From Rhizobium sp. FY34 (GTDB lineage: Bacteria; Pseudomonadota; Alphaproteobacteria; Rhizobiales; Rhizobiaceae), in assembly GCF_005222845.1 (NCBI RefSeq), contig NZ_STFZ01000022.1, forward strand, positions 25,963 through 89,962: a stretch of DNA of 64,000 bases, given 5' to 3'. The notes beneath the pieces are model-generated. The model was given only the letters and a program-made list of their open reading frames with translations, did no database searches and was not told where the DNA came from. How positions within the stretch are numbered: position 1 is the stretch's first letter; each line of letters begins with the position of its first letter. Made by a program: the position numbers and the translations under genes. Below, in pieces: positions 35,323-44,293 of the stretch.

Positions 35323-36288
35323 TCAGCGTCCGCGATTGCCGGCGCGTAGCAGAGAATGGCGCGGTGCTTCTGGCCGGCGTTCGACCTGCGGATCGGCATA
35401 GGTATAGCGGTCGGCGCGGCGCCAGGCTTCCACCCGCTGGCTGCAGTCGTCCTCGTCCAGCGACTGCCAGAGGATTTCGCTGCGTGTCGTATCGACAATC
35501 ACCTCGCGCAGATGGCCGTAGAACCGTTCCAGGATGAACATAGCCTCATCGCGCGGCATGCCGATGCCCTTCAGCGTCGTGCCGAGCTGGTGGCCGGAAA
35601 TATCGAGCATGATGCGTTCGGCAAGCCAGCGGCTGGCCGACAGCGTATCGGCAAGCGTAGTGGCAAAGGCGTCGGCCTCGCGGGCGCGGGCAAAGCGAAC
35701 CAATAGCGCTTCCTGCACGGCGGTGACGGTGCGAAGGCCCAGACGGTCGCTGGAAAGCCGCGCCTGCATGGCGGCCATCTGTTTCAGCTGGCGGCGCAGT
35801 GCCTCCTCGCGATCAACCTCGGGTGAGGGAGCGCCAGAGGGAGCGTGATTGGTGGAGGCCTCGCTTGTCGAAACCGTGGGGGCAGGGGTGGCTTGCTGTG
35901 AAGCCGTGACGCGCGAGACGGCGGGCGGCAAAGGCTGGCGGCTTTGGCGCAGGCTGACCAGCGCATCGACCACCGCTACGGAAAGATTATCACGCCGCGC
36001 AATGGCGCGGGCATGGTCGGAGCCTTGGCTGCGGGCAATGGTCACCAGCGCATCATCATCCAGGCATTGGGAGGCCGACAGGAAGGGGGCGGAGATGGAA
36101 ATGGGCTGGCTGGCGATGAAGAAGGCGACGGCTTGCGGCACGGTCGGGCTGCGCGACAAGGCAGCCACGGCCTGGCGGCGGGCTTCTTCGCTCGAAGCCT
36201 GAAACAGCGGCGTGAAAAGCTCTGCAAACTGTCGAAGTTCTGATTTGGTCGGGTGTTCGAGGTCCTCGAAACTCGTCACCGTGGCCAT
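35323..36288 (-). CDS. DUF2336 domain protein
   Basis: About 321 residues. The N-terminal half has helical repeats with a HEAT-like look (ELFTPLFQASSEEARRQAVAALSRSP), and the middle (about 130-190) is Ala/Pro/Ser-rich. The C-terminal helical domain contains REALLVRFARAREADAF-type and GIGMPRDEAMFILERFYG segments. DUF2336 proteins are alphaproteobacterial and uncharacterised. The start at MATVTSF has AAAGGA ten bases upstream; two further ATGs upstream in frame are possible. Confidence 0.8.
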   Translation of the reverse strand: MATVTSFEDLEHPTKSELRQFAELFTPLFQASSEEARRQAVAALSRSPTVPQAVAFFIASQPISISAPFLSASQCLDDDALVTIARSQGSDHARAIARRDNLSVAVVDALVSLRQSRQPLPPAVSRVTASQQATPAPTVSTSEASTNHAPSGAPSPEVDREEALRRQLKQMAAMQARLSSDRLGLRTVTAVQEALLVRFARAREADAFATTLADTLSASRWLAERIMLDISGHQLGTTLKGIGMPRDEAMFILERFYGHLREVIVDTTRSEILWQSLDEDDCSQRVEAWRRADRYTYADPQVERRPEAPRHSLLRAGNRGR

Positions 36289-37012
36289 CAGAACCACATC
36301 CTTTCTGCGCATGCCCTGCGGCCTCTCAAGTTCACGAAAACGGTCCACGGTCATATCCACCGACGCATTACAAAAGATAGACATTCAAGCTTGCCCACGA
36401 CGCATCATGCGCCGGGTCTTGTCCGTACGGACGAGGTGGAGGCCGGGCTGTGGCGCATTGCGTTGCGCAGATGACGTGCGGCGCGCATCGCCTTGACCCT
36501 TCTCTGACCGTGCCGGTCTGGCATGGTTAAGACATGGTAGGCATCACGAGGTTAATGGGCGGTGAAGAATGGCACAGATCCTCTCGTCGTCCCCAGAAGC
36601 TGTGTCAAACCGTTGCATGCTTAGGCGCTGAAAAACCCGTTTCGGGACGAAGCCGCATCCGCTGTCGCGCAAAATCGAGGCACGCGCTACGTGCTTTATT
36701 AGAATTAGTGAAATGTTAACGGGCCTGTGGCTGAATTCCACTCAGAAGGCATGATTCGTGTTTCCCGCTGGGGAGGCGCAAAGTCCAGGGGCACCGGTTC
36801 GAACCCGGCGCTGCTTGGCCGACAGAGGCGGCGATACCGCATTTTCGTCTCATGCCTTCAGGATTGTCGCTGGAGCCTTGGGGATCATGGGATCTCGGGC
36901 GCTGACGAGAAAGGCGCAGATGCCTCGTCGTTGAGGATGCGCCGGCCCTCGGTGAGGGCAGGGTGAGATCGGTCCGTCCTTCATCCGTCTCGAAACCTTT
37001 ATGGAGACGAGC
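36289..37012. other. Long gene-poor interval
   Basis: About 720 bases between the DUF2336 gene and the small gene at 37013. Short open frames here lack ribosome sites and recognisable products. GCCCTC-GGT-GAGGGC (near 36946-36960) forms a hairpin, and GGTTCGAACC at about 36795 imitates a T arm, but no complete tRNA can be folded. It may contain a small RNA gene, which sequence alone cannot show. Confidence 0.4.
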
Positions 37013-37192
37013 ATGGCAGAGATCGTTGTAATGAAGAAATGGCGCGATGCGCATGCCGCCCGGCTGCCGATGCGCAGTGAAAAGCCGGTCCCGGCGCAGC
37101 TGGTGATGTTCACTGGCGTGCGCTATGAGCGGCTCGAGGATCTGACCCACCGCAAGATGGACGAGATTTCGCTGCGCTTCGACAAGCACTGA
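37013..37192 (+). CDS. Small conserved-looking hypothetical protein
   Basis: A 59-residue basic protein that I do not recognise. ATGGAGACGAGC provides a good ribosome site for the start MAEIVVMKK, so the longer frame beginning METS is less likely. It has a short beta-prone segment (PAQLVMFTGVRYE) and a charged end. Codon use is typical of the neighbours. Confidence 0.6.
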   Translation: MAEIVVMKKWRDAHAARLPMRSEKPVPAQLVMFTGVRYERLEDLTHRKMDEISLRFDKH

Positions 37193-37205
37193 GGAAAGCA
37201 GGAGA

Positions 37206-37754
37206 TCAGGGCAAAGGCAGCGCCGCACAGCTGGCGCCGGCCAGAAAGCCCGCGGCCATGGGCTTGTAGCTGGCCTTCGGCGCCATGGCCCGCAGAACCG
37301 CATAGCCCTGTGGCTGATGCGTTTCCACGATGATCGACTGCATCAGGCTGGCCGGGATCGCCTTGCGCAGTGCCGTTGCCTGCACCGGGGTCGCCACGAT
37401 AATATCCAGCGCCCGACCCGCCGAGGTGCGGTCATTGATGCTGAAAGTTTCGTTGGAGGCATCGTCAAAACTGGCAAGCGACCAGAAGGGCACGCCATTT
37501 CCGGCAGAAAGCCGCACCGGCTGTTCGCTGAGATCAAAGGCGCAGACGGCGGTTTCCAGAAACGGATCCTCGCTCAATAGTCCCGCCGCATCGGCAGTCT
37601 TGCCCATCACATGGAACCGGAACGGCGCGCCTTCATCCAGCACGCGGTTATAGGCATCGTGCTGCGCAAAGGCAGGCAGCGACAAGATGATGACAAGATG
37701 CAGAAGACCGGCGCCGACAAGACCGGTGAGGGCGGCAAGCAGGACCTTAAACAT
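37206..37754 (-). CDS. DUF1254 domain protein
   Basis: A 182-residue protein with an N-terminal hydrophobic segment (residues 1-25, signal or anchor) and a domain resembling DUF1254 (GVPFWSLASFDDASNETFSINDRTS). It overlaps the preceding DUF1214 gene by eight bases. DUF1254/DUF1214 pairs occur widely as exported proteins of unknown function. The start MFKVLLAAL is chosen because of this coupling; the 25-codon longer frame has no membrane signal of its own. Confidence 0.8.
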   Translation of the reverse strand: MFKVLLAALTGLVGAGLLHLVIILSLPAFAQHDAYNRVLDEGAPFRFHVMGKTADAAGLLSEDPFLETAVCAFDLSEQPVRLSAGNGVPFWSLASFDDASNETFSINDRTSAGRALDIIVATPVQATALRKAIPASLMQSIIVETHQPQGYAVLRAMAPKASYKPMAAGFLAGASCAALPLP

Positions 37755-38373
37755 GGGCACAGCCCTTGCGCTCCAGCCTGGGCATGGACAGATCGATAAG
37801 GCCCGAACTGCCGGCCGTCGGCGTGTCAAGCAGCGTCAGCACCAGCCGGAAGGGTTGCCCGCCTGCGACCGCCAGCCAGTTGCCGGGGCTTGCCGTGGGC
37901 GAAATGCTGATCTCGAAACTGCCATCGGCGCGGCGCAGAATGATCTGCGAATTGAGCGCCACCGGAAGATCGGGCGACAGGGTCGCTGACCGATCGGCCG
38001 GCCGGGCCAATGCACCCCCGACCCTGCCGATGGCACCCGGTTCGGCCGTATAGAGTGTCCAGGCGCGGGCCGGCGGCACTTGGCCGGACAGCACATAGGT
38101 GCAGCTGCCATTCAGGCTTTCGCCCCCATCATCCCGTTCGGCGGTAAAGCGCAGGCCCTCGGCACTGCCCAACAGCAATTGCCCGGCATTGGCGCGGTGC
38201 GCCTTGGCGTAAGGATCGGCCTCGATGGTCTGCGCCTGAGGAAAGGCCTGCCAGGCCCCGAGCTGAATGGCGCCAAAGCCGCTTGTGGCATCCAGCGCAA
38301 TGAGGGTGGACCAGACACCGCCGCCAAACGCAATGAGGAGGCTCAAAGCCACGAGAAGGGGGAGGCGGAACAA
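37747..38373 (-). CDS. DUF1214 domain protein
   Basis: A 208-residue protein with a signal-anchor at its N-terminus (LPLLVALSLLIAFGGGVWS) followed by a DUF1214-like beta-rich domain with SCTYVLSGQVPPARAWTLYT and GSFEISISPTASPGNWLAV. The start is probably TTG, with AAAGG about eleven bases upstream. It is coupled to the DUF1254 gene, and both are likely periplasmic. Confidence 0.8.
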   Translation of the reverse strand: MFRLPLLVALSLLIAFGGGVWSTLIALDATSGFGAIQLGAWQAFPQAQTIEADPYAKAHRANAGQLLLGSAEGLRFTAERDDGGESLNGSCTYVLSGQVPPARAWTLYTAEPGAIGRVGGALARPADRSATLSPDLPVALNSQIILRRADGSFEISISPTASPGNWLAVAGGQPFRLVLTLLDTPTAGSSGLIDLSMPRLERKGCAHV

Positions 38374-38506
38374 GGATGCATCAACCTTTGCAAATCATGC
38401 CTCACGACTAGCATTGTTTCGCCCGCGCGAAAATGGCGAAGCGGCGATTTGGCAGATGGGGTGGATTGCAGTATATAGGAGTGAGGCGTTTCTATAGGAG
38501 CTTGCC

Positions 38507-38863
38507 ATGTCCTCTACCGTTTCGGCGAATGTCGATGGCAAAACAGCCACGAAATTGAAGATGGTGGCATCACTGGAAAACCGGTCCGTTTCAAATGCGG
38601 TTTCCAGTGCAATCACCGTGTTTGTGGGACTTCCCAAGGGGGTGCGCGATTTTCTACTCGAACTTCACGCACAGAACGACCAGGAAACGATCGGCAGGCT
38701 TGGCCGCGAAATGATGGCGGCGGCGGCCAGGGTTCGTCTGGAAAAGGCAACCGCCGACCTTGCATCCGAACAGCGTTTCGGCGGCCCGGACATGGCCTCG
38801 AGCGAGATCGACCTGATGGAAGAAGCAACGCGTCTCAGCCGCGCCGCCGCACAGCGGTCTTAA
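38507..38863 (+). CDS. Putative antitoxin of a PIN toxin pair
   Basis: A 118-residue helical protein. The middle holds a short hydrophobic repeat (SNAVSSAITVFVGL), and the C-terminal third is charged and helical. No clear ribbon-helix-helix or HTH is visible, so calling it an antitoxin rests mainly on its position three bases before the PIN-domain gene. The mature length is near that of other VapB-like partners of large PIN toxins. Confidence 0.55.
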   Translation: MSSTVSANVDGKTATKLKMVASLENRSVSNAVSSAITVFVGLPKGVRDFLLELHAQNDQETIGRLGREMMAAAARVRLEKATADLASEQRFGGPDMASSEIDLMEEATRLSRAAAQRS

Positions 38864-38866
38864 GAT

Positions 38867-39484
38867 ATGGATCGTCCGGTCCGCGTGGTGCTCGATGTCA
38901 ATATCTTCGTTGGCAATATCATTGCGCATGACCGTCGTCATATCGGAACCGCGACACAGACCCTCGTCTCCATGGTCAGCAGTCAGAAATGGGGGATGGC
39001 CGACAGCGCGCAACTGGTGATCTCGTTCGAGATGATCGAAACCCTCGAAACGGTTCTCCGCCGGCTGAAATTTGCGGAAGACCGAATCCTGGCCTATTCC
39101 GGCTCCTTGATCGACATCATGAAATACGGCCCAGACGGGCTCGATCCCTATCTCATCCTGGGCGGTGAAGAGCGCTTCGCGATGTCCGATATCGAGGATG
39201 TCGGCGTGTTGGCGACCGCCTTCGGTGCCAGAGCCGACATTCTTGTCACGGACAATTTGCGGGATTTCACCAGCAAGGATGCCTCTGTCATCGATACGCA
39301 AGTGGTGGAGACGCGGTCTGCCGGCAAGCGAACATTGCAGGCCCTGAGATATGAGATCGCACCGGCGGATCTGATTGTCGCCCACCCGTTCGATGTGATG
39401 CACTGGATGCGCCTGGGCTATGATTTTTCGCCGGGCAGTCTCTGGAGTACACTTCAGAGGCCGGGAAAAGAGCATGTGCCATGA
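38867..39484 (+). CDS. PIN domain protein, putative toxin
   Basis: A 205-residue protein with a PIN-type nuclease domain at its N-terminus. The first acidic residue is in VVLDVNIFVGN, a conserved Glu/Asp cluster follows around ISFEMIETLETVLRRL, and ADILVTDNLRDF carries the last acidic residues. PIN toxins cleave RNA with a metal ion. It lies three bases downstream of a small partner gene. It is longer than typical VapC (about 130 residues), with an extra C-terminal region. Confidence 0.75.
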   Translation: MDRPVRVVLDVNIFVGNIIAHDRRHIGTATQTLVSMVSSQKWGMADSAQLVISFEMIETLETVLRRLKFAEDRILAYSGSLIDIMKYGPDGLDPYLILGGEERFAMSDIEDVGVLATAFGARADILVTDNLRDFTSKDASVIDTQVVETRSAGKRTLQALRYEIAPADLIVAHPFDVMHWMRLGYDFSPGSLWSTLQRPGKEHVP

Positions 39485-39532
39485 TGCCCGGCAGTGTCGT
39501 TTGGTCCCAGCCGTCTGGCGTGAGACAGCCCC

Positions 39533-41734
39533 TCACGGCTTGGCATTGACCGGCGTTGAACCGCGCAGGTCCGCTTCCGCCACCTTTTGCGTGATCGGGG
39601 CAAGCGGTGTGGCCTTCGACAGATCGCCGCCGATGCGCCGCAGGATGCGCGTGCTTTCCGCCGACAGCGAGCGGGGGCGGATCAGCGCCGGAAGCCCGGT
39701 TTCCGAGCCTTTGGCGGCAAGCGCCCGGCCATTGGCGTGGTTGCCGGTGGGCAGCGGATTGTCGATGCCGGGAATGGCTTTCAACTCTATGCCCTGATGG
39801 GCATAATCCATCAGCTTCTTGAAGGTCATGGCCGGCAGCGAGCCGCCGGTCATATTGTTCATCGAGGTGAAATCGTCGTTTCCGAACCAGACGGCTGTCG
39901 TGTAATTGCCGGTGAAGCCGATGAACCAGGCATCGCGATAGCTCTGCGAGGTGCCGGTCTTGCCGCCCGTCACGATGCCGCCATCAAGGGCCGCGCGCTT
40001 TGCAGTGCCGATGACCGGGATCTGCACCAGCATGCGGTTCATCGAGGCAGTGGCCTGTTGCGAGACAATGCGGGCCGGGGGTGGCATGTCGCGGGCAAAA
40101 TCAAACAGCACGTCGCCATTGTAATCCAGGACCTGGGCAAGCCCGTGCCGCTGCGATTGCACGCCGCCGGCGGGCATGACCGCATAGGCCGTCGCCTGAT
40201 CCATGACGGTGACTTCCGACGTGCCGAGCGGAATGGTCTTGTCGGAGCGCAGCGGCGTTTCCACACCCATCAGCTTGGCCGTCTCGACGATCTTGTCGGT
40301 GCCGAGTTCATCCTTGGCCAGCCTGACCGGCACGGTATTCAGCGATTGCGCCAGCGCCGACATCAGCGTTACCTTGCCCTTGTAGGAGCGGGCGTAATTT
40401 TGCGGCGACCAGCCGCGCCAGGTGATCGGCGCATCGGAAATCACCGATTCCGGCGTAAAGCCCTTTTCCATGGCCGCCGTATAGGTGAACAGTTTGAAGG
40501 AGGAACCCGGCTGGCGCAGCGCCTTGGTGGCGCGGTTGAACTGGCTTTCGCCATAATCGCGCCCGCCGACCATGGCGCGCACGGCACCACCCGTTTCGAT
40601 CATCACCAGCGCGCCCTGCTTGACGCGGTAGCTTTCGCCATATTCGCGCAGCGAGCTTTCCATCGCCTCTTCGGCGGCCTGTTGCAGGCCCATGTCGATC
40701 GTGGTGCGCACGATCACCGAATGCTTGGTGAGCTTGCCGCTTTCGGCCAGTTTTTGCACTTCCTCGAAGGCCCAGTCGAGGAAATAATCGGGGGCGGTGG
40801 CATCCGCCCGGTCGATGACGCTGGCCGGATTGCGGCGCGCCGCCACCACCTGGCCCTCGGTCATCAGCCCGCCCTGCACGAGATTGGTCAAAACTTCGTT
40901 GGCACGGGCACGCGCCGACGGCAGGTTGACATGCGGGGCATATTTGGCCGGTGCCTTGAACAGGCCGGCGAGCATGGCGGCTTCGGCAAGGTTCACATCG
41001 GTAATGTTCTTGCCGAAGTAAAATTGTGCGGCCGCCGCTGCGCCAAACGTGCCGCCGCCCATATAGGCGCGGTCGAGATAGAGCGACAGGATCTCCTTCT
41101 TCGACAGATTGGCTTCCAGCCAGAGCGCGAGGAAGGCTTCCTTGATCTTGCGCTCGATGGAACGTTCATTGGTGAGGAAGAGGTTCTTGGCCAGCTGCTG
41201 CGTCAGCGTCGAGCCGCCCTGCACGACGCCACCGGCACGGGCATTCTCGCTCATGGCGCGGATCAGGCCCAGAAAATCAATGCCGAAATGCGAAAAGAAC
41301 CGCCGGTCTTCGGTGGCAAGCACGGCTTTCACCAGATGATCGGGCAGCTGATCGACGGGCACCGAATCCTCGTGGATAATGCCGCGATGGCCGATCTCAT
41401 TGCCGTAGCGATCCAGAAAGGTGACAGCGAAATCGCCGCGGGCGCGCCAATCCTCCTTGGTTTCCTCGAAGGCGGGAATGGCAAGCGCCAGAAGCAGCAC
41501 GAAGCCGGCGGTGCCAAATGTCAGGCCCTCATCGGCAATCTCGACAACGAGACGCTTCCAGCCGCGCACGCGAAACCGGCGCGAGAAGATGCTGATCTCC
41601 TCCCAGATCTCCGAGAGCCTGAAGCCGAGGTTCCACAGGGTTGAATCCAGCCAGGCATCGGCGCGCAGGAGAAAATGGCGCCGGCGGCGACGCGGCGGCT
41701 CTTCGAGATTGCGATTGTCCTGTGGCCCTGCCAT
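39533..41734 (-). CDS. Class A penicillin-binding protein 1a
   Basis: A 733-residue bifunctional cell-wall synthase. After a short cytoplasmic Arg-rich start and one membrane helix comes the GT51 transglycosylase domain with LATEDRRFFSHFGID (catalytic Glu near residue 141) and GGSTLTQQLAKNLF. The transpeptidase domain has SSFK (near 410), SLN, and KTGTS (near 590). All key residues are intact. The start MAGPQDN is chosen because of domain layout; 46 upstream codons are also open. The gene is divergent from the YcgN-type gene. Confidence 0.93.
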   Translation of the reverse strand: MAGPQDNRNLEEPPRRRRRHFLLRADAWLDSTLWNLGFRLSEIWEEISIFSRRFRVRGWKRLVVEIADEGLTFGTAGFVLLLALAIPAFEETKEDWRARGDFAVTFLDRYGNEIGHRGIIHEDSVPVDQLPDHLVKAVLATEDRRFFSHFGIDFLGLIRAMSENARAGGVVQGGSTLTQQLAKNLFLTNERSIERKIKEAFLALWLEANLSKKEILSLYLDRAYMGGGTFGAAAAAQFYFGKNITDVNLAEAAMLAGLFKAPAKYAPHVNLPSARARANEVLTNLVQGGLMTEGQVVAARRNPASVIDRADATAPDYFLDWAFEEVQKLAESGKLTKHSVIVRTTIDMGLQQAAEEAMESSLREYGESYRVKQGALVMIETGGAVRAMVGGRDYGESQFNRATKALRQPGSSFKLFTYTAAMEKGFTPESVISDAPITWRGWSPQNYARSYKGKVTLMSALAQSLNTVPVRLAKDELGTDKIVETAKLMGVETPLRSDKTIPLGTSEVTVMDQATAYAVMPAGGVQSQRHGLAQVLDYNGDVLFDFARDMPPPARIVSQQATASMNRMLVQIPVIGTAKRAALDGGIVTGGKTGTSQSYRDAWFIGFTGNYTTAVWFGNDDFTSMNNMTGGSLPAMTFKKLMDYAHQGIELKAIPGIDNPLPTGNHANGRALAAKGSETGLPALIRPRSLSAESTRILRRIGGDLSKATPLAPITQKVAEADLRGSTPVNAKP

Positions 41735-41917
41735 GAAGTTCGCTCGGTCCCTGCTCGGCCTGATGCACCAGCCGCTTGACGCCTGAAGCGCGAAGGACGA
41801 AAAGCCGGTACAATTCCATACGCCCGCAATGGCTGACAAATGGTTGACGGACAGGTGTTCATCGCCCGCCAAACTCCGCCATTGGGAATATGTTCAGTCC
41901 ATGCTAAAAAAGACAAG

Positions 41918-42388
41918 ATGCAAAATCCTTTCTGGAAAACCAAAAGCCTTGAAGAGTTAACCGGCGCGGAGTGGGAAAGCCTCTGCGACGGCTGCGGGCT
42001 CTGTTGTCTCAACAAGCTGGAAGATTGGGATACGGGCGAAGTGGCCTTCACCTCGGTCGCCTGCCGCCTGCTCGACGGGGAAAGCTGTCGCTGTTCCGAC
42101 TACGAGAACCGCAAGGCCACCGTGCCCGAATGCATCCAGCTGACGGTGGAAAGCGTGCGCGAAATCCCCTGGCTGCCGCCCACCTGCGGCTATCGGCTGA
42201 TCCGCGATGGCGAGGACCTTTACTGGTGGCATCCGCTGGTTTCCGGCGATCCCGAAACCGTGCACCAGGCGGGAATTTCGGCGAAAAACCGCACGATTTC
42301 CGAAGAGCATGTCGATATCGATGATTTCGAGGATTACCTGATCGACTGGCCGCTGCATGTGGGCGACCTTGCGCAGGAGCGCCGGTGA
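41918..42388 (+). CDS. YcgN family (UPF0260) cysteine cluster protein
   Basis: A 156-residue protein with the [14 protein letters not shown] cluster near residue 25, the hallmark of UPF0260, and a second group of cysteines including [30 protein letters not shown] is also conserved. The pattern suits binding of a metal or an iron-sulfur cluster; the function is unknown. The start at MQNPFWKT matches the family's N-terminus although the ribosome site is weak. Confidence 0.9.
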   Translation: MQNPFWKTKSLEELTGAEWESLCDGCGLCCLNKLEDWDTGEVAFTSVACRLLDGESCRCSDYENRKATVPECIQLTVESVREIPWLPPTCGYRLIRDGEDLYWWHPLVSGDPETVHQAGISAKNRTISEEHVDIDDFEDYLIDWPLHVGDLAQERR

Positions 42389-42455
42389 GGGATTTTTTGC
42401 GTCCTTGAGAAGACCCCATCTGGCTGCCGCACGGACCGGGGTTGAAACTGCATTG

Positions 42456-42627
42456 ACCCCCCTCTGTCCTGCCGGACATCTCCCCCTCAAGGGGGGAGAT
42501 CGACTCGCGGATACCGCTCGGTCTTACTTCTTTGCATAATCTCGATCGGGCGGTTGGACTATAAGCGGTTGCCGTTCTGCTGATCTCCCTCCTTGAGGGG
42601 GAGATGTCCGGCAGGACAGAGGGGGGT
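42456..42627. repeat. Palindromic repeat element, copy 1
   Basis: A 172-bp unit whose ends are inverted over about 45 bases, beginning ACCCCCCTCTGTCCTGCCGG and ending with its complement. The inner part is unique to this family of repeats. A second copy lies in opposite orientation at 44035-44207, and the inner sequences match when one is reversed. Confidence 0.9.
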
Positions 42628-42742
42628 GCAGGATGCTCAACCCAGATACCCGGCAGGGCAGACGGAAATCCCCCCCATTCCCAATTGCCCTGCCGCACCC
42701 TATCTCTGGGCTCGACCAGAACCAGGCGGAGGAGACACAAGC

Positions 42743-43636
42743 ATGGGCAAAAGGATCATTTTTACCGGCGGCAGCGGCAAGGCCGGGCGCCACGTCATTC
42801 CTTATCTGATCGGCAGGGGCCACCGGGTTCTCAATCTCGATCGCAACCCCTTTCCCGGCGGGGCGGTGGATACGCTGATCACCGATCTGACGGAGAGTGG
42901 CGAAGTGTTCAACGCGCTGTCGCAGCATTTCGGTTTCGATGGGCTGGAAACCGGCGACGGCCCGGCAAAGGTGGATGCGGTGGTGCATTTTGCCGCCGTG
43001 CCGCGCATTCTCATTCGCCCCGATAATGTGACTTTTGCCGAAAATGTCACCTCCACCTATCATGTCATCGAGGCGGCGCTGAAGCTTGGCATCAAGAAGG
43101 TCATCATTGCATCGAGCGAAACCACCTATGGCGTGTGCTTTGCCGAAGGGGATAAGGATTACCACCAATTTCCGCTGACCGAGGAGTATGATGTTGACCC
43201 GATGGACAGTTACGGTCTGTCCAAAGTGGTGAACGAAAAGACGGCGCGCGCCTTTGCCATGCGTTTTTCGGCCGATGTCTATGCACTGCGGATCGGCAAT
43301 GTCGTTTCGCCGGAAGATTACGTCCATGTGCCGGCCTGGCTTGCCGATCCGCAAAGCCGCAAGCGCAATGCCTGGAGCTATATTGATGCGCGGGATTTGG
43401 GCCAGATCGTCGATCTCTGCGTGGAAAAGGACGGGCTCGGCTTTCAGGTGTTCAATGCGGTGAATGATACGATCACCGCCCGCGAGCCGACGCGCGAATT
43501 TCTGGCAAAACACGCCCCCGGCACACCGGTGACCGGCGAGATCGACGAATTCGGCGCGCCGATCAGCAACAAAAAGATCCGCGAGGTGCTGGGCTTTCGC
43601 GAGGCGCATGACTGGCGCCGTTATGTGAAGGATTGA
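42743..43636 (+). CDS. NAD-dependent epimerase/dehydratase family protein
   Basis: A 297-residue short-chain dehydrogenase of the extended type. The Rossmann motif is FTGGSGKAGRHV at residues 7-18, and the active-site tyrosine and lysine are in DSYGLSKVVNEK, with the serine of IIASSETTYG before it. It probably acts on a nucleotide sugar or related carbonyl compound. GCGGAGGAGAC precedes the ATG. It lies with an antitoxin gene between two inverted repeat elements. Confidence 0.88.
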   Translation: MGKRIIFTGGSGKAGRHVIPYLIGRGHRVLNLDRNPFPGGAVDTLITDLTESGEVFNALSQHFGFDGLETGDGPAKVDAVVHFAAVPRILIRPDNVTFAENVTSTYHVIEAALKLGIKKVIIASSETTYGVCFAEGDKDYHQFPLTEEYDVDPMDSYGLSKVVNEKTARAFAMRFSADVYALRIGNVVSPEDYVHVPAWLADPQSRKRNAWSYIDARDLGQIVDLCVEKDGLGFQVFNAVNDTITAREPTREFLAKHAPGTPVTGEIDEFGAPISNKKIREVLGFREAHDWRRYVKD

Positions 43637-43699
43637 TGGGAGGGGGCTGCGGCGGCGTATCGGCAATTTGACGTCGCGCCTGTTTGCGATTAAACTTTC

Positions 43700-43708
43700 T
43701 GTATTACA
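43700..43708. promoter_or_regulatory. TGTATTACA palindrome upstream of the parD-like gene
   Basis: A nine-base palindrome just before the orphan antitoxin gene. The reverse complement, TGTAATACA, stands at 59176-59184 before the related parDE pair. Ribbon-helix-helix antitoxins normally repress their own promoter through such short dyads. Confidence 0.55.
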
Positions 43709-43724
43709 AACACCAGGAAAAATC

Positions 43725-43985
43725 ATGGCTAAACAGGAGCTTTCCGATCCGATCACCATGCGGCTGCCGAAGGATGTTCTCTCCGAGATCGAGCAGATTG
43801 CAACGATTTGCGATCGCAGCAGAAGCTGGGTCTTCGTACGGGCCCTGAAAACCTATCTCGCGGCGGAAGGCCGCGAGATGATCGAGTTGCATCAGGCCCG
43901 GCGGGATATCGAAAACGGATTGGGACATGATCTTGATGACGTGATTGCGGAAGTGGACGCGATCACAAAGGGAGAGGCTGCTTGA
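43725..43985 (+). CDS. ParD-like ribbon-helix-helix antitoxin without its toxin
   Basis: An 86-residue CopG/ParD-type protein. SDPITMRLPKDVLSEIEQIA is the RHH strand-helix, and RSRSWVFVRALKTYLA the second helix. It closely resembles the antitoxin at 59211. CAGGAAAAATC lies before the ATG. The toxin gene that should follow is reduced to about 30 bases, so this antitoxin is an orphan in the window and could still act on other ParE toxins or as a repressor. Confidence 0.88.
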   Translation: MAKQELSDPITMRLPKDVLSEIEQIATICDRSRSWVFVRALKTYLAAEGREMIELHQARRDIENGLGHDLDDVIAEVDAITKGEAA

Positions 43986-44014
43986 AGGTCACTCTGTCGC
44001 CCAAGGCAAAATGA
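43982..44014 (+). pseudogene. Remnant of a parE toxin gene
   Basis: Overlapping the antitoxin stop, TTG begins a frame reading L-K-V-T-L-S-P-K-A-K before a TGA. This is the usual start of ParE toxins and compares with RVVLSKNAADYL in the intact toxin at 59483. A palindromic repeat element begins 20 bases later, so the rest of the toxin gene was deleted or replaced. Confidence 0.65.
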
Positions 44015-44034
44015 CCCGCAGTATTCCTTTATCG

Positions 44035-44207
44035 ACCCCCCTCTGTCCTGCCGGACATCTCCCCCTCAAGGGGGGAGATCAGCAGAACGGCAACCGCTTA
44101 TATTCCCGACCCTCTGATCCAGGTTCGACAAAGAAGTAAGGGCGAGAGGTGTCCGCTGGTCGATCTCCCCCCTTGAGGGGGAGATGCCTGGCAAGGCAGA
44201 GGGGGGT
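44035..44207. repeat. Palindromic repeat element, copy 2
   Basis: A 173-bp unit related to 42456-42627 but inserted the other way round. The left arm matches exactly over about 45 bases; the right arm has a few changes (GCCTGGCAAGG for the corresponding GTCCGGCAGG). It begins shortly after the truncated parE. Confidence 0.9.
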
Positions 44208-44293
44208 AAGTGCAACAAAGGCGCGAGACCCGCCTCCTTCGTTGGCCCTCACTTCCCCATGTTCGCGCAAGGACGCGCCGCTAGCCTTATCCG

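Noticed and set aside
36760..36830. tRNA-like T arm GGTTCGAACC
   Set aside because: No acceptor stem, anticodon arm or D arm can be folded around it; only the T-loop-like palindrome is present.
39587..41644. 685-codon open frame antisense to PBP1a
   Set aside because: Mirror frame of a clear penicillin-binding protein gene; its translation has no known motif.
42456..44207. Composite transposon formed by the two palindromic elements
   Set aside because: Neither the elements nor the segment between them encodes a transposase, and no target duplication is seen; recorded only as inverted repeats.
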